Positions 38,215 to 46,113 of a stretch of 64,000 nucleotides of DNA are shown here, piece by piece. Source of the stretch: DATNPH01 sp036703315 (GTDB lineage: Bacteria; Cyanobacteriota; Cyanobacteriia; Cyanobacteriales; Coleofasciculaceae); contig DATNPH010000146.1 in assembly GCA_036703315.1 (NCBI GenBank), positions 62,001 to 126,000 of the forward strand. Reading direction: 5' to 3'. Both the position numbers and the translations under genes were made by a program. Under the pieces are notes generated by a model. The model made no database searches. It saw only the letters and a program-made list of their open reading frames with translations, and had not been told where the DNA came from. How positions within the stretch are numbered: position 1 is the first letter of the stretch; every line of letters starts with the position of its first letter.

Positions 38215-38419
38215 GAGCGCGATCGCCCCTTCCTGCTCAAACTCTTCCAGTTCATTCCAGTTCAATCAAGTAAAATACGTGTCTAACGCTTAGACACGCT
38301 AAAGAACACTCACCAATCCGAGCGCTAGCTGTACGCTTGCTCGGTTTCATCCCACGCATAAATGACGTGGGCTTTCACCATCGCTTCTGTGTAAGGCAGT
38401 TTTGACAATACTCGCACTT
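38215..38419. other. Hairpin-rich DNA downstream of the Cas12k relic
   Basis: No gene is seen. A perfect 9-base-pair hairpin with a CGC loop lies at 38278-38298 (CGTGTCTAA/TTAGACACG), and another at 38351-38371 (CCCACG/CGTGGG) is followed by GGGCTTTCACCATC. The latter probably belongs to the end of the IS605-like element that carried the adjacent TnpB relic. In intact V-K systems the tracrRNA and array lie at this position, but neither is recognisable. Confidence 0.5.
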
Positions 38420-39090
38420 CTAGGGCGAGTATTGTTCGTTCAACGACCCAACTTGCCCTGACAGGATGGCTCCAGCCACAGTAGAGGTCGCATCTGGCGT
38501 TGGCGAAGCCTGGTGAGCGAAGCGAGGCAAAGCGTTCGGATTATGCATCCCAGTTCCCACATGCCCTGTGGTACTTAAGGCTAAACTCACAATATTAATG
38601 GCGGCATTGCCATGTGTGTCTAATACAAATCCACATTTGCCAGCGTGAGTTCTCATCGACACAGACTTTTTGACTAAAGTGCCACAACTCGAGCATGCCT
38701 GGGATGTATAGGCAGGCATCACGGCAACAGTTAGCTTGCCAAAGTTTTCTCTGAAGCGCTCTAACCAACTACTCAAGTGATACCAAGCTGGATGATTATA
38801 AGAGCCTTCTTCACTTTGAGCTTGCCAATTGGCTTTTTGTCGAGCCACTCAATTTGTTGGCGCTTGGCACAAAGCTTCAACCCGCTAGTTTTGTACTCAA
38901 CTCAACCACAGTTTTTCTTGAACTTTGGATATCTTTTGTCAGCGATTGACTTTTTGCCGTTGCTGTCAAACCTGGCAATTGCACTATCGGCTGTTTCCAC
39001 TGCAACTTGACTTGCCTGAGAGTTCAAAGCCTTCCCAAAGGAAATATTCCACTCCGTGTGCTGTGTTGTCGCGATACAGTTGCTTGTGCC
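38420..39090 (-). pseudogene. TnpB (IS200/IS605 OrfB) relic with internal deletion
   Basis: The minus strand retains an N-terminal part (TEWNISFGKALNSQASQ, ADSAIARF, KRYPKFKKNC, one in-frame TAG... then VEYKTSGLKL, WLDKKPIGKLKVKKAL). After a frameshift and a jump near 38800 comes the C-terminal part (WLERFRENFGKLTVAV, PAYTSQACSSCG, THAGKCGFVLD, NAAINIVSLALSTTGH, SGQVGSLNE). Most of the RuvC-I and -II region is missing, the zinc ribbon has lost one Cys (HAGKC for HxCxxC) and the usual DRDxNAA is DTHGNAA. It cannot encode an active nuclease. A terminal hairpin (ACAATACTCGC/GCGAGTATTGT, 38405-38435) overlaps its end. Confidence 0.85.
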
Positions 39091-39128
39091 CTACACAAGA
39101 GTTATCCATCTCATAGCGGATAGATACA

Positions 39129-39403
39129 TCGGTGGCGGACGAACTGAGCGGTTCTACTCGCCTGATCTATCGCCGTTTATTGAGTTGTTTTCCCCTGAGC
39201 TTTGAACTCTACAACAATCATTGACGTGGAAAAAACTACGTAAACCCAACTCGAGCACCAATCAAGCCGTCCTGGAAGGACCGGGCTTGTATCCCATCCG
39301 TTTTGGTCAAGAGGATTGTAGAAGATGCTTGAAAAAAACGGTTTTGAACGACCTCAGTACTGGCTGCCCGATTTGCGGTGATGCACTGCCGTCATCCCCG
39401 TAG
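39129..39403 (+). pseudogene. Fragment of an unrecognised protein with two CxxC pairs
   Basis: One frame reads YIGGGRTERFYSPDLSPF and IELFSPEL, then a TGA at about 39204, then LTWKKLRK, LEGPGLYPIRFGQ, DCRRCLKKTVLNDL and CPICGDALPS to a stop that overlaps the 3' end of flv2 on the other strand. The spacing C-x2-C-x13-C-x2-C looks like a zinc-binding tail. I do not recognise the family. It may be a broken gene end left by the mobile elements to its left. Confidence 0.3.
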
Positions 39404-41084
39404 ACTGTATCACCTTACCATTGTCAACAACAGCATAGACCAGCCAGTGGTCGCCGCAATCCATCCGGCTCTTAACCGTGCATTCCAAATAGGCGAGGGC
39501 GTCATTGATGATGGGACAGCCGTTTTCAGCGTCCTGCGTATCTATACCCGCAAAACGATCTTCTCCCGGAGCAAAAGCCTTGAGGAAGTGCCGCCTCACG
39601 TTCATCCCCTCCTTCAAAATATTCAAAACAAATTTATCTCCCGTATGAGTCACAGACTCTACCGCCCGATCCTTGGCTACTGCAACAGTCAAACCAGGGG
39701 GATTAAAACTCGCTTGCGTAACCCAGGATGCAAGCATGGCGCTACTCACCTCGCCGCGCTTGGCAGCTAACACGCAAAGCGAACCCACAACTTGCCCTAC
39801 CGCTTGTGCGGTACGGTCAATTTGGGAGTTACTAACGGGTTGCGAGGGGGTACGGAATTTCTTGGACTTTTTCAACGACTGAGCAAAGTCCGTCCCCGCT
39901 TCTTTGCACTGTTGCAGGGTGAGATCATCGGGTTTGAACTTGACCCGAATCGTATCAAAGCCGAGGCGATAACCGGCATCTTGGAGTTTGCTTTCAATCT
40001 CATCAACCGCTTCCCCACTCCAGCCGTATGAACCAAAAACACCCGCTAACTTGGTTTTGGCAGCAGTGGAGAGGACAGTCCCCAAGGCGGTTTGTACTTG
40101 GGTTGGCATGTGTCCCCCTAGAGTAGGAGAACCGATGATAAAGCCATCGCATTTTTGCACGGCGGCTTCAATTTCCGCCGGATCGGTGAATTCGCAGTTA
40201 ATGGTTTCTACGCCGACGCCTGCCTTGGTGATGCCTTTTGCGATCGCTTGCGCCAGCGTTGCGGTATTCCCGTAAGCCGACGCATAAATTAGCGCCACTG
40301 TCAAGTCTTGTTCTTTCTGCTGCTGGCTCCACGTCCGATAGTCGTGAGTGAGTCGGCTGAGGCTGTAGCGTACAACTGACCCATGACCGGGAGCATACAT
40401 CTTGGCTGAGAAAGCAGCCAATTTATCAAGGGCTACTTCCACCTGCCGGGATTGAGCCGCGTGCAGGCAATCATAGTAGAAGCGTCGGTCTTCGTCTAAA
40501 CCTTTCCAGTTATCATCGAAAACTTCATCGCCGCAGACATGGCAACCAAAAAGTTTATCAGTAAACAGGATACGACTAGCTGGGTCGTAGGTGCAAAGTC
40601 CATCCGGCCAGCGTGGGGTGGGAACGGAGATAAATTGGAGTTGATGAGAGTTGCCCAAGTCTAAGGTGTCTTCTGCCCTCGGTATCCAAATTTTTAACAG
40701 GTGCTGGTACTCTCTTAAGGCACTTTGCAGGGCGATCGCACCCGGTTTAGAGCAAACAAAGGTTACTTGTGGTGCTAACTCTAGCAAGGCTTTGAGTGTC
40801 ACCATCCGGTTCGGGTTGACATGACCCAAAATTACATAATCCAACTGCTGCAATTCTAAAGACTGTTGCAATTGGTGCAGGAAAGTCTCGGTAAACGACT
40901 CACCCGGCGGGTCGATAAGGGCAGTTTTATCGGACCTGATGAGATAGGAATTGGCAGTAGTACCGCGTTGCAGGGAGTATTCGACTTCAAATTTGAGTCT
41001 GTCCCAGGTGCGCGATCGCAAAACAGTAGTATCAATAGCACCAATTGAGGCGACTTGAACATCGCGAGGTTTAATATCTAGCAT
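39354..41084 (-). CDS. flv2: Flavodiiron protein Flv2-type
   Basis: The 576-residue protein has the cyanobacterial three-domain layout: metallo-beta-lactamase (1-250), flavodoxin-like FMN domain (about 262-400) and C-terminal flavin-reductase domain (about 430-575). The iron ligands seen in the partner (HTEPDH, LHWPD) are replaced here by HVNPNR and PRWPD, so the diiron site is not canonical. This is the known trait of Flv1 and Flv2, which act in heterodimers. With the gene order below it fits Flv2, which with Flv4 takes electrons from photosystem II under low CO2 and high light. AGAGGA precedes the ATG. Flv1 is the alternative assignment. Confidence 0.88.
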   Translation of the reverse strand: MLDIKPRDVQVASIGAIDTTVLRSRTWDRLKFEVEYSLQRGTTANSYLIRSDKTALIDPPGESFTETFLHQLQQSLELQQLDYVILGHVNPNRMVTLKALLELAPQVTFVCSKPGAIALQSALREYQHLLKIWIPRAEDTLDLGNSHQLQFISVPTPRWPDGLCTYDPASRILFTDKLFGCHVCGDEVFDDNWKGLDEDRRFYYDCLHAAQSRQVEVALDKLAAFSAKMYAPGHGSVVRYSLSRLTHDYRTWSQQQKEQDLTVALIYASAYGNTATLAQAIAKGITKAGVGVETINCEFTDPAEIEAAVQKCDGFIIGSPTLGGHMPTQVQTALGTVLSTAAKTKLAGVFGSYGWSGEAVDEIESKLQDAGYRLGFDTIRVKFKPDDLTLQQCKEAGTDFAQSLKKSKKFRTPSQPVSNSQIDRTAQAVGQVVGSLCVLAAKRGEVSSAMLASWVTQASFNPPGLTVAVAKDRAVESVTHTGDKFVLNILKEGMNVRRHFLKAFAPGEDRFAGIDTQDAENGCPIINDALAYLECTVKSRMDCGDHWLVYAVVDNGKVIQSTGMTAVHHRKSGSQY

Positions 41085-41212
41085 GGCTTTAATCCTCTAG
41101 GTGTTAGGTTGTAGGGGGTTATACAAGTTGTGTTTTGATGACTAGTACGAGGGTCTCGCTCGTGTCTTTCTCTCTTCGAGCTCTCCGGCTCGCACTACAT
41201 TACTCCTTTGTA

Positions 41213-41800
41213 TTAGTCTTGATGTCCCGAACCGTTCGTCCCGCTTGCAACAATAGAAGTAATGGGGTGAGAGTTTAGATTAGTTGCTGTTTCTAGCGCG
41301 TTCGATGAGTTATCTGTCGTTATGAGCTTATTCCTCATCAACAAGCGCTTTTCAGGGTCAATTCCACTAAAGGTAGGTGGAAGCCAAACTCGAACAACTA
41401 GCAGTGCAGCCATAACCATCAAGAAGGCACAGGCAGCTAAAATTTGAATCCAGGAGGTTTCTAGAACTCCCCGCACGATAACTTCTCGCAAAACTGAGAC
41501 AATGGATACCTCCACCGCTACCCCAATCGAGACTCGTTGCTCTTGTAAGTAAATAATCAACAGTCGGAATAACTCGACTAAAATCAGCAAGAACAGGATA
41601 TCTGAGGTAACACCTGGGAAATCAAGCGGAGGCAGCAGCTCGAAAAACATCTCTCGTAGCTGGATTGCCATCAAAGCGAATAGAGCAATACACAGGGAAA
41701 TTACAAATAAGTCTTGAACTATTTCGAGGACACGTACAATCCGATTTCGCTTCAACAATTCATAGCTATTACTTAAAGGGTTCGTCAAAGACTTCTGCAT
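41213..41800 (-). CDS. Sll0218-like membrane protein of the flv4-2 operon
   Basis: The 195-residue protein has four predicted membrane helices (from IVQDLFVISLCIALFALMAI to ILAACAFLMVMAALLVV) and resembles the PsiE family in its central LFLLILVELFRLLIIYL and SIVSVLREVIVRG segments. In Synechocystis the middle gene of flv4-sll0218-flv2 encodes a membrane protein linked to photosystem II stability; position and topology match that here. GGAGG eight bases before the ATG at 41800 favours it over the TTG at 41815. The last 50 residues are hydrophilic and variable. Confidence 0.82.
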   Translation of the reverse strand: MQKSLTNPLSNSYELLKRNRIVRVLEIVQDLFVISLCIALFALMAIQLREMFFELLPPLDFPGVTSDILFLLILVELFRLLIIYLQEQRVSIGVAVEVSIVSVLREVIVRGVLETSWIQILAACAFLMVMAALLVVRVWLPPTFSGIDPEKRLLMRNKLITTDNSSNALETATNLNSHPITSIVASGTNGSGHQD

Positions 41801-42135
41801 TTCGGATTCCTCCAACCTGTGTTACTAAAATTAGCTTACATTTGTTAGCTTTATAATTCGAGATTTTCTCCATTCAAAAATCTAAGCTTATTCATCAAAA
41901 ATCTTGACTCATATCGTGCAACTCTAGCCATTATCAATTGGGATAAACACAGTTAGGGCACGATAGTATCGTGCCCCTACAGTAAAAAAAATATCGTGGA
42001 GTCTGTAGGGGTACAGCAAGGCTGCACCCAATATTCCACTTATCTTCTTGCTAATACAAATAGTTAGGAAAGACAAAGAAGAAAAGGCAAGGAAAAAACA
42101 GATATCATCTCATTTTTCCTTTACCCTTTCTTCTT
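41801..42135. repeat. Gap in the flv operon holding a palindromic repeat
   Basis: No gene is present. A perfect 10-base palindrome around one base at 41956-41976 (GGGCACGATA/TATCGTGCCC, then CCTACAG) is a copy of the repeat at 2483. A partial inverted copy (CTGTAGGGGTACAGC) follows at about 42004. The insertion of these repeats between flv4 and the Sll0218-like gene widens an otherwise compact operon and might attenuate transcription. Confidence 0.7.
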
Positions 42136-43863
42136 TTAATAATGATTCCCAACCTTACGATGGTGTACAGCCGTCAGAGAATCGGGTTTGGAGACGCGAC
42201 CCACCGAAACAGTGCTGTAAATCGTCCAGTGGTCGCCACAATCCATGCGGCTTTTGACTTGGCACTCCATATAAGCAAGGGCGTCTGCCAAAATGGGAGA
42301 GCTATCGGTTGCTGGGTAGCTTTTAACACCTGCGAATCGGTCAGCCCCCGGAGGGAAGCGCTTGAGGAAGTGCTTCATCAGTCCCTGGTAATTGCCTTCT
42401 TCGAGGACGTTCAGGACGAAGCGATCGCCCACATGCAACAACGACTCAATAGCGCGGTCTTTGGCCACGGCAACGCTTATACCCAAGGGCTTGAAGCTAG
42501 CTTGCGCCACCCAAGACGCAAACATAGCACTGCTGACATTGCCCTTTTTGGTCGTGAGAATGTACAGTCCGCTACTGAGTCTTCCCAAGGCTTTTTCTAG
42601 GTCGGAATCTAAGGCTTTGATTTGCTTGATGGTGCGATCGCGAGTCAACCACTGCCCCAAGTCTGTTCCTGCTTCTTCACATAAATGATAGGTTTCTTCG
42701 TGTGGTGTCTCCTTGACCAGAATTGGTGGGAAAGCGGGGGTCAGTCCTAAATCTCGGAATTTGTTGACTAGCTGATAAGCTGATTCGCTATCCTCAGCGC
42801 CAGACTCAAATACACCAAACGATTGCTTGGCATTGGTCGCCGCTAAGATGGTGCCAATTGCCGTTTGAGCCGTAGTAGCTGCTTCTTTTGCAGTCGGTGG
42901 GGTACCAATTACCAACCCAGAAGCAATGCTTACCAGTTCTTTCACCTCTTGAGGATCAGCCGATCGCAAATCCATCATTTCCACCGCCACACCTGTTTTT
43001 GTGATGCCGTGAGCGATCGCTTGAGAAAGGCGATCACTAAATCCGTAATCGGACAGGTAAAATACGGCAACCGTTGTTTCTGCCTTCGCTTGCTCCTGAC
43101 TCCACTGACGGTAACGACCCACCAGTTCGGTGACGTTGTGATGAAGTAAAGGTCCGTGGCCAGTAGCAATGGTCTTAAGCTCTGGTAACTCCTTCATCCG
43201 CTTCAGCGCAGACAGCACCGAGCGAGCATTTGGCCCCATCAGGCAGTCGTAGTAATATTTGAAATCCTCTTCAATCAGTTCTAAGTCTTCATCAAAGGTG
43301 TGGTCATCGCAATAATGCATTCCAAACGCATCGCACGTATAGAGAGTCTGCGTTTTGGCATCAAATGTGAAGATGGTATCGGGCCAGTGCAGGTTGGGCG
43401 CGATGACAAATTCCAGAATGTGTCCGTTGCCCAAATCTAAGCGATCGCCATTTTTCACAATCCGCGACTGAAAGGGTTGATGCAGCCAATCTTGGAGGAA
43501 CTGAATGGCGACTTTTGAACCAACAACAGTGACGTGGGGAGCGAGTGCCAGGATATCTCTGACTAAGCCACTGTGATCGGGTTCGGTATGGCTAACAATT
43601 AGGTAATTTAGTTGATTGGGGTCAATCAGTCCCGTCACGGTGTCGAGATACAGTTGGCGAAACTTCTCGTGCGAGGTGTCTACTAAAGCGGTTTGTTCGC
43701 CTTGAATCAAGAATGAGTTGTAGGTGGTGCCATTTTGCAGGCCGAATTCAATGTCGAAGCGATCGCGATCCCAGTCCAAAGAGCGGATTGCCGTTGTCCC
43801 AGGTGCAATTTCGACAGTCTGCATCGTCAGCCGGCGTTGAACTTTGTCAGCAACAGATACCAT
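42136..43863 (-). CDS. flv4: Flavodiiron protein Flv4-type
   Basis: This is a 575-residue flavodiiron protein with the same three domains as its partner. The diiron ligands are canonical: HTEPDH near residue 93, NLHWPDT, TCDAFG and ATGHGPLLHH. The FMN domain (about 265-400, VFYLSDYGFSDRL) and the flavin-reductase domain (about 430-575, with VSSAMFASWVAQASFKPLG) follow. Order and orientation with the next two genes match the Synechocystis flv4-sll0218-flv2 operon, whose products divert electrons from photosystem II to oxygen under carbon limitation. A strong AAGGAGG six bases upstream decides the ATG at 43863. The alternative would be Flv3, but that is not found in this operon. Confidence 0.9.
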   Translation of the reverse strand: MVSVADKVQRRLTMQTVEIAPGTTAIRSLDWDRDRFDIEFGLQNGTTYNSFLIQGEQTALVDTSHEKFRQLYLDTVTGLIDPNQLNYLIVSHTEPDHSGLVRDILALAPHVTVVGSKVAIQFLQDWLHQPFQSRIVKNGDRLDLGNGHILEFVIAPNLHWPDTIFTFDAKTQTLYTCDAFGMHYCDDHTFDEDLELIEEDFKYYYDCLMGPNARSVLSALKRMKELPELKTIATGHGPLLHHNVTELVGRYRQWSQEQAKAETTVAVFYLSDYGFSDRLSQAIAHGITKTGVAVEMMDLRSADPQEVKELVSIASGLVIGTPPTAKEAATTAQTAIGTILAATNAKQSFGVFESGAEDSESAYQLVNKFRDLGLTPAFPPILVKETPHEETYHLCEEAGTDLGQWLTRDRTIKQIKALDSDLEKALGRLSSGLYILTTKKGNVSSAMFASWVAQASFKPLGISVAVAKDRAIESLLHVGDRFVLNVLEEGNYQGLMKHFLKRFPPGADRFAGVKSYPATDSSPILADALAYMECQVKSRMDCGDHWTIYSTVSVGRVSKPDSLTAVHHRKVGNHY

Positions 43864-44215
43864 CGGTCGCCTCCTTCTTCTCGTGATTTATACTTATTAA
43901 GCTTACATATTGTTTTTTTCTTTTTGGTTAGAATTATCTTATGAATAACTTCAGGATTTTATAGGGGTTGGAGATGTTGGAGCGATCGCAGAGTGGGGAA
44001 ATGGCAGCCCATCAGCATCGAAACGCTTCACCGGCTCTCGCCACCCCTGCCTCCTTCAACTCCTCTCCCTCCCCTATCTATAGGATTATCATTATCATGC
44101 AGATTTCTTTCTAGATTTGGATGTATTGACAAAATTCACTCGCTTCTAACTTGTCACGAATGGGGACAGGATCGGTGCGAGCCCAGCACTAAGAAGTAAT
44201 GCTTAACAAGCACTA
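43864..44215. other. flv4 upstream region
   Basis: No gene is seen. This should hold the flv4 promoter, since flv4 is read leftwards from 43863. It contains HIP1-like sites and, at 44084-44096, a Fur-box-like element described separately. No convincing -35/-10 pair was identified. Confidence 0.5.
44084..44096 (-). promoter_or_regulatory. Possible Fur box upstream of flv4
   Basis: On the flv4 strand the sequence reads GATAATGATAATC, two perfect tandem Fur hexamers (GATAAT) and the first 13 bases of the 19-base Fur consensus. The third hexamer is poor (CTATAG). It lies about 220 bases before the flv4 start. Flavodiiron proteins contain iron, so iron control would make sense, but distance and incompleteness leave doubt. 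Confidence 0.35.
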
Positions 44216-44283
44216 GCACATCAATGTGTTAAAAACGACATTAATCTGTTAACGACGACAAATAAAGTGTTATTCGACGTAAA
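44216..44283. mobile_element. Candidate Tn7-like/type V-K CAST transposon end beside tRNA-Val
   Basis: Read away from the tRNA 3' end, three units start TAACAC, TAACAG and TAACAC at spacings of 21 and 20 bases, each continuing with an AT-rich TTTATTTGTCGTC, ATTAATGTCGTTT or ATTGATGTGCT. The pattern TTAACAnATTAATGTCGT resembles the tandem TnsB-binding repeats I remember at the ends of cyanobacterial CAST elements. The repeats begin within about a dozen bases of the tRNA gene, the known type of V-K attachment site. The terminal TGTACA is not intact here (TTTACG). The identification rests on memory and is not verified by alignment. Confidence 0.6.
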
Positions 44284-44355
44284 TGGGCAATACTGGATTC
44301 GAACCAGTAACATCCTGCTTGTAAGGCAGGCGCTCTACCGTTGAGCTAATCGCCC
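44284..44355 (-). tRNA. tRNA-Val (anticodon UAC)
   Basis: The 72-base gene folds as a standard cloverleaf: a 7-base-pair acceptor stem GGGCGAT/ATTGCCC with one G-U pair and A as discriminator, an anticodon stem CCTGC/GCAGG around the loop CTTACAA (anticodon TAC, reading GTA codons), and the TΨC arm CTGGTTCGAATCCAG. CCA is not encoded. Transposon-like repeats abut its 3' end. Confidence 0.95.
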
Positions 44356-44391
44356 AGTATCATACTTAGATTAGCACGAGAATACAAAGAA

Positions 44392-44979
44392 ATGCCTTCC
44401 GGTTCGACACATGATCGCATTACTTTATGGAGTCTGCCAGTAGTAACGGGTTTGACCGTTGCGCTGACACAGAGTAGTACCCTGACATTGATAGTTTCAG
44501 GAGGATTTCTCTTTGGTGGGCTGTTGCTCAGTCCTGACTTGGATCTTCGCTCACGACCCTTCAAGCGCTGGGGATGGCTGCGCTGGATTTGGATTCCTTA
44601 TCAAAAATCGATGCACCATCGGTCTATTCTTTCTCACGGACCACTCATCGGTACCACACTACGGGTGCTATATCTCCTTAGTTGGATAATCTTGTTAGGG
44701 ATGCTAGGGTTAGCGATCGCTCAGTTGTTTCGGGATGTTCCTTGGAATTGGGAGCAGTTTTTTCAAGATGTAGCACCCAGACTTCGCCAAGACACGACGC
44801 ATTCCCTTTCTGATTATCGCGCCGAATCGTTTGCTCTGTTCGTCGGCTTAGAACTGGGAGCAATGAGTCATTCTTTAAGCGACTGGCTTAATTCTGCATA
44901 CAAGCGTTCTCAGAAGAAGTCAAAACGCAAACCTACCAGCCGCAAACGCACCTCTTCGCGGCGTCCCTCAAAGAAATGA
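44392..44979 (+). CDS. DUF2227 putative metal-binding membrane protein
   Basis: This 195-residue protein starts MPSGSTHDRIT, the family's N-terminal His/Asp signature. It continues with LLLSPDLDLRSRPFKRWG and YQKSMHHRSILSHGP, in which several Asp and His residues could bind metal at the membrane face. Membrane helices lie at about 14-50 and 90-112, and the tail is rich in Lys, Arg and Ser. The role of the family is unknown. The gene begins 36 bases beyond the divergent tRNA-Val gene. Confidence 0.82.
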   Translation: MPSGSTHDRITLWSLPVVTGLTVALTQSSTLTLIVSGGFLFGGLLLSPDLDLRSRPFKRWGWLRWIWIPYQKSMHHRSILSHGPLIGTTLRVLYLLSWIILLGMLGLAIAQLFRDVPWNWEQFFQDVAPRLRQDTTHSLSDYRAESFALFVGLELGAMSHSLSDWLNSAYKRSQKKSKRKPTSRKRTSSRRPSKK

Positions 44980-44998
44980 AAGCTTTGAAAAACTGCAT

Positions 44999-45310
44999 TT
45001 GTGGTGCATTATTCGTCCACTTCCCAACTTAAAGCGGCGTATCGTCGTCCCCTTTCGTCGCCGTAATGAAGCTGAAGCTCATCTACAACGGATCCGCAGA
45101 CTTATCCCAAACGTGACACATGAACAAGAAAGGCTCTTATGCAAAGGGCTCTTATCCAGAAAGATTTTCCTTCTGCCTTCTTCCCAAGGCTTCTGGCGAC
45201 GGATTCGGAGCAAGGGGTCAGCAGAGCATCGATCATTACCTGAGTTTCAGAAGAACTTTGAAATTACTATCCTTTTTTTCCGGATGTTGTCAGAGCAATG
45301 GCGGAGTTAG
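44999..45310 (+). CDS. Small hypothetical ORF, probably disrupted at its 3' part
   Basis: The first 45 residues (IIRPLPNLKRRIVVPFRRR, NEAEAHLQRIRRLIPNVTHE) look like a real small basic protein with an R-rich helix. After base 45117 the DNA changes to the GGCTCTTATG-type repeat material seen elsewhere in the window, so the present C-terminus (QERLLCKGLL and after) is likely an artefact of an inserted repeat. The start codon is a TTG and no ribosome site stands out. Family unrecognised. Confidence 0.35.
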   Translation: MWCIIRPLPNLKRRIVVPFRRRNEAEAHLQRIRRLIPNVTHEQERLLCKGLLSRKIFLLPSSQGFWRRIRSKGSAEHRSLPEFQKNFEITILFFRMLSEQWRS

Positions 45311-45336
45311 AAAAAGTAGATGCACCCTGATGACCG

Positions 45337-45363
45337 CCCTCGGCTTACCGCTGAGGGTTTTTT
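45337..45363 (+). terminator. Rho-independent terminator
   Basis: The stem CCCTCGG/CTGAGGG with a seven-base loop is followed directly by six T residues. It would end transcripts coming from the DUF2227 side. Confidence 0.75.
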
Positions 45364-45451
45364 GTTGGTTATTCGAGCTTTCTGCCCGCCGATCACCAGC
45401 CGTCGTGCTAACGTGAAAGCGTTGTATTGACAGTCTTCCGGAGGTTGAGGG

Positions 45452-45826
45452 ATGGTTTCTCAACTGCAACCACTGAGCCAATCAGAGGTCATCTACCCAG
45501 ATAGTGATGGAAAACCAAGGGCAAATAACACCAAACAGCTTCGCTGGATTCTGGTGATTCAGAAGAACTTGGACAGGCTGTTTGCGGATGACCCAAATGT
45601 GTTTGTCGCGGGGGATTTGTTTTGGTATCCAGTAGAGGGAAAACCAAATATTGTTAACGCTCCAGATGTAATGGTGGTATTGGGCAGACCTAAAGGCGAT
45701 TCCCTTGCAGAGCAAGCGAGGCGGGATGTAATTCCTCGGTTATTGGAAATGGGGCTGAGTGTAGAACAGGTTGCAGAAGCACTGGGGCTGTTAGTGGAAG
45801 AGGTAAAGGCGATCGCTCAAGGGTAA
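45452..45826 (+). CDS. Uma2-family nuclease-like protein with internal deletion
   Basis: The first 90 residues match the N-terminal half of the Uma2 (DUF820, PD-(D/E)XK fold) family abundant in cyanobacteria: SEVIYPDSDGKPRANNT, FVAGDLFWYPVEG and NAPDVMVVLGRPKGD. Family proteins run to about 200 residues with the catalytic core after this point. Here the sequence jumps to a short helical tail (LLEMGLSVEQVAEAL) typical of the extreme C-terminus. The core is therefore missing and the protein is probably inactive, although the frame is open. GGAGG lies just before the ATG. Confidence 0.75.
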   Translation: MVSQLQPLSQSEVIYPDSDGKPRANNTKQLRWILVIQKNLDRLFADDPNVFVAGDLFWYPVEGKPNIVNAPDVMVVLGRPKGDSLAEQARRDVIPRLLEMGLSVEQVAEALGLLVEEVKAIAQG

Positions 45827-45929
45827 TGTTGGGGTTTGGAAGAAGGCGATCGCTCCATTCATTTTTTGCAACATTCCCGGTAAAGTGCACTCATCCGCCC
45901 GGAGTTTTGAACTCTGGGCTAATATATAA

Positions 45930-46014
45930 AGTCCACTAAAGTGGACTGAAATCCTTGTCCTGTATAGTCCTCTTTAGAGGACTTGATCTATGAGCCAGGG
46001 GTTTTAACCCCTGG
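45930..46014. repeat. Three consecutive palindromes, small repeat element
   Basis: AGTCCACT/AGTGGACT (45930-45947), AGTCCTCT/AGAGGACT (45966-45983) and CCAGGGGTT/AACCCCTGG (45995-46014) follow one another within 85 bases. Each is perfect. The first two are variants of one palindrome and the third ends with a GGTGGG tail. This looks like a non-autonomous repeat element rather than three terminators. No gene lies in 45827-46113. Confidence 0.7.
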
Positions 46015-46113
46015 TGGGTGAGCACTTCAAACCCAAGATGCGAGTCTAATGACTACCGTTCTGGCTCATCTTGAAGTATTTCCAAGATTTGAAAGCAGAG
46101 TTTCAATAGGAAA

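Noticed and set aside
38215..38419. Possible tracrRNA and CRISPR array after the Cas12k relic
   Set aside because: The hairpins do not match a repeat ending in GGGTTGAAAG as I remember it for V-K arrays, no repeated unit is present, and no stretch matches the tRNA-Val gene as a homing guide would.
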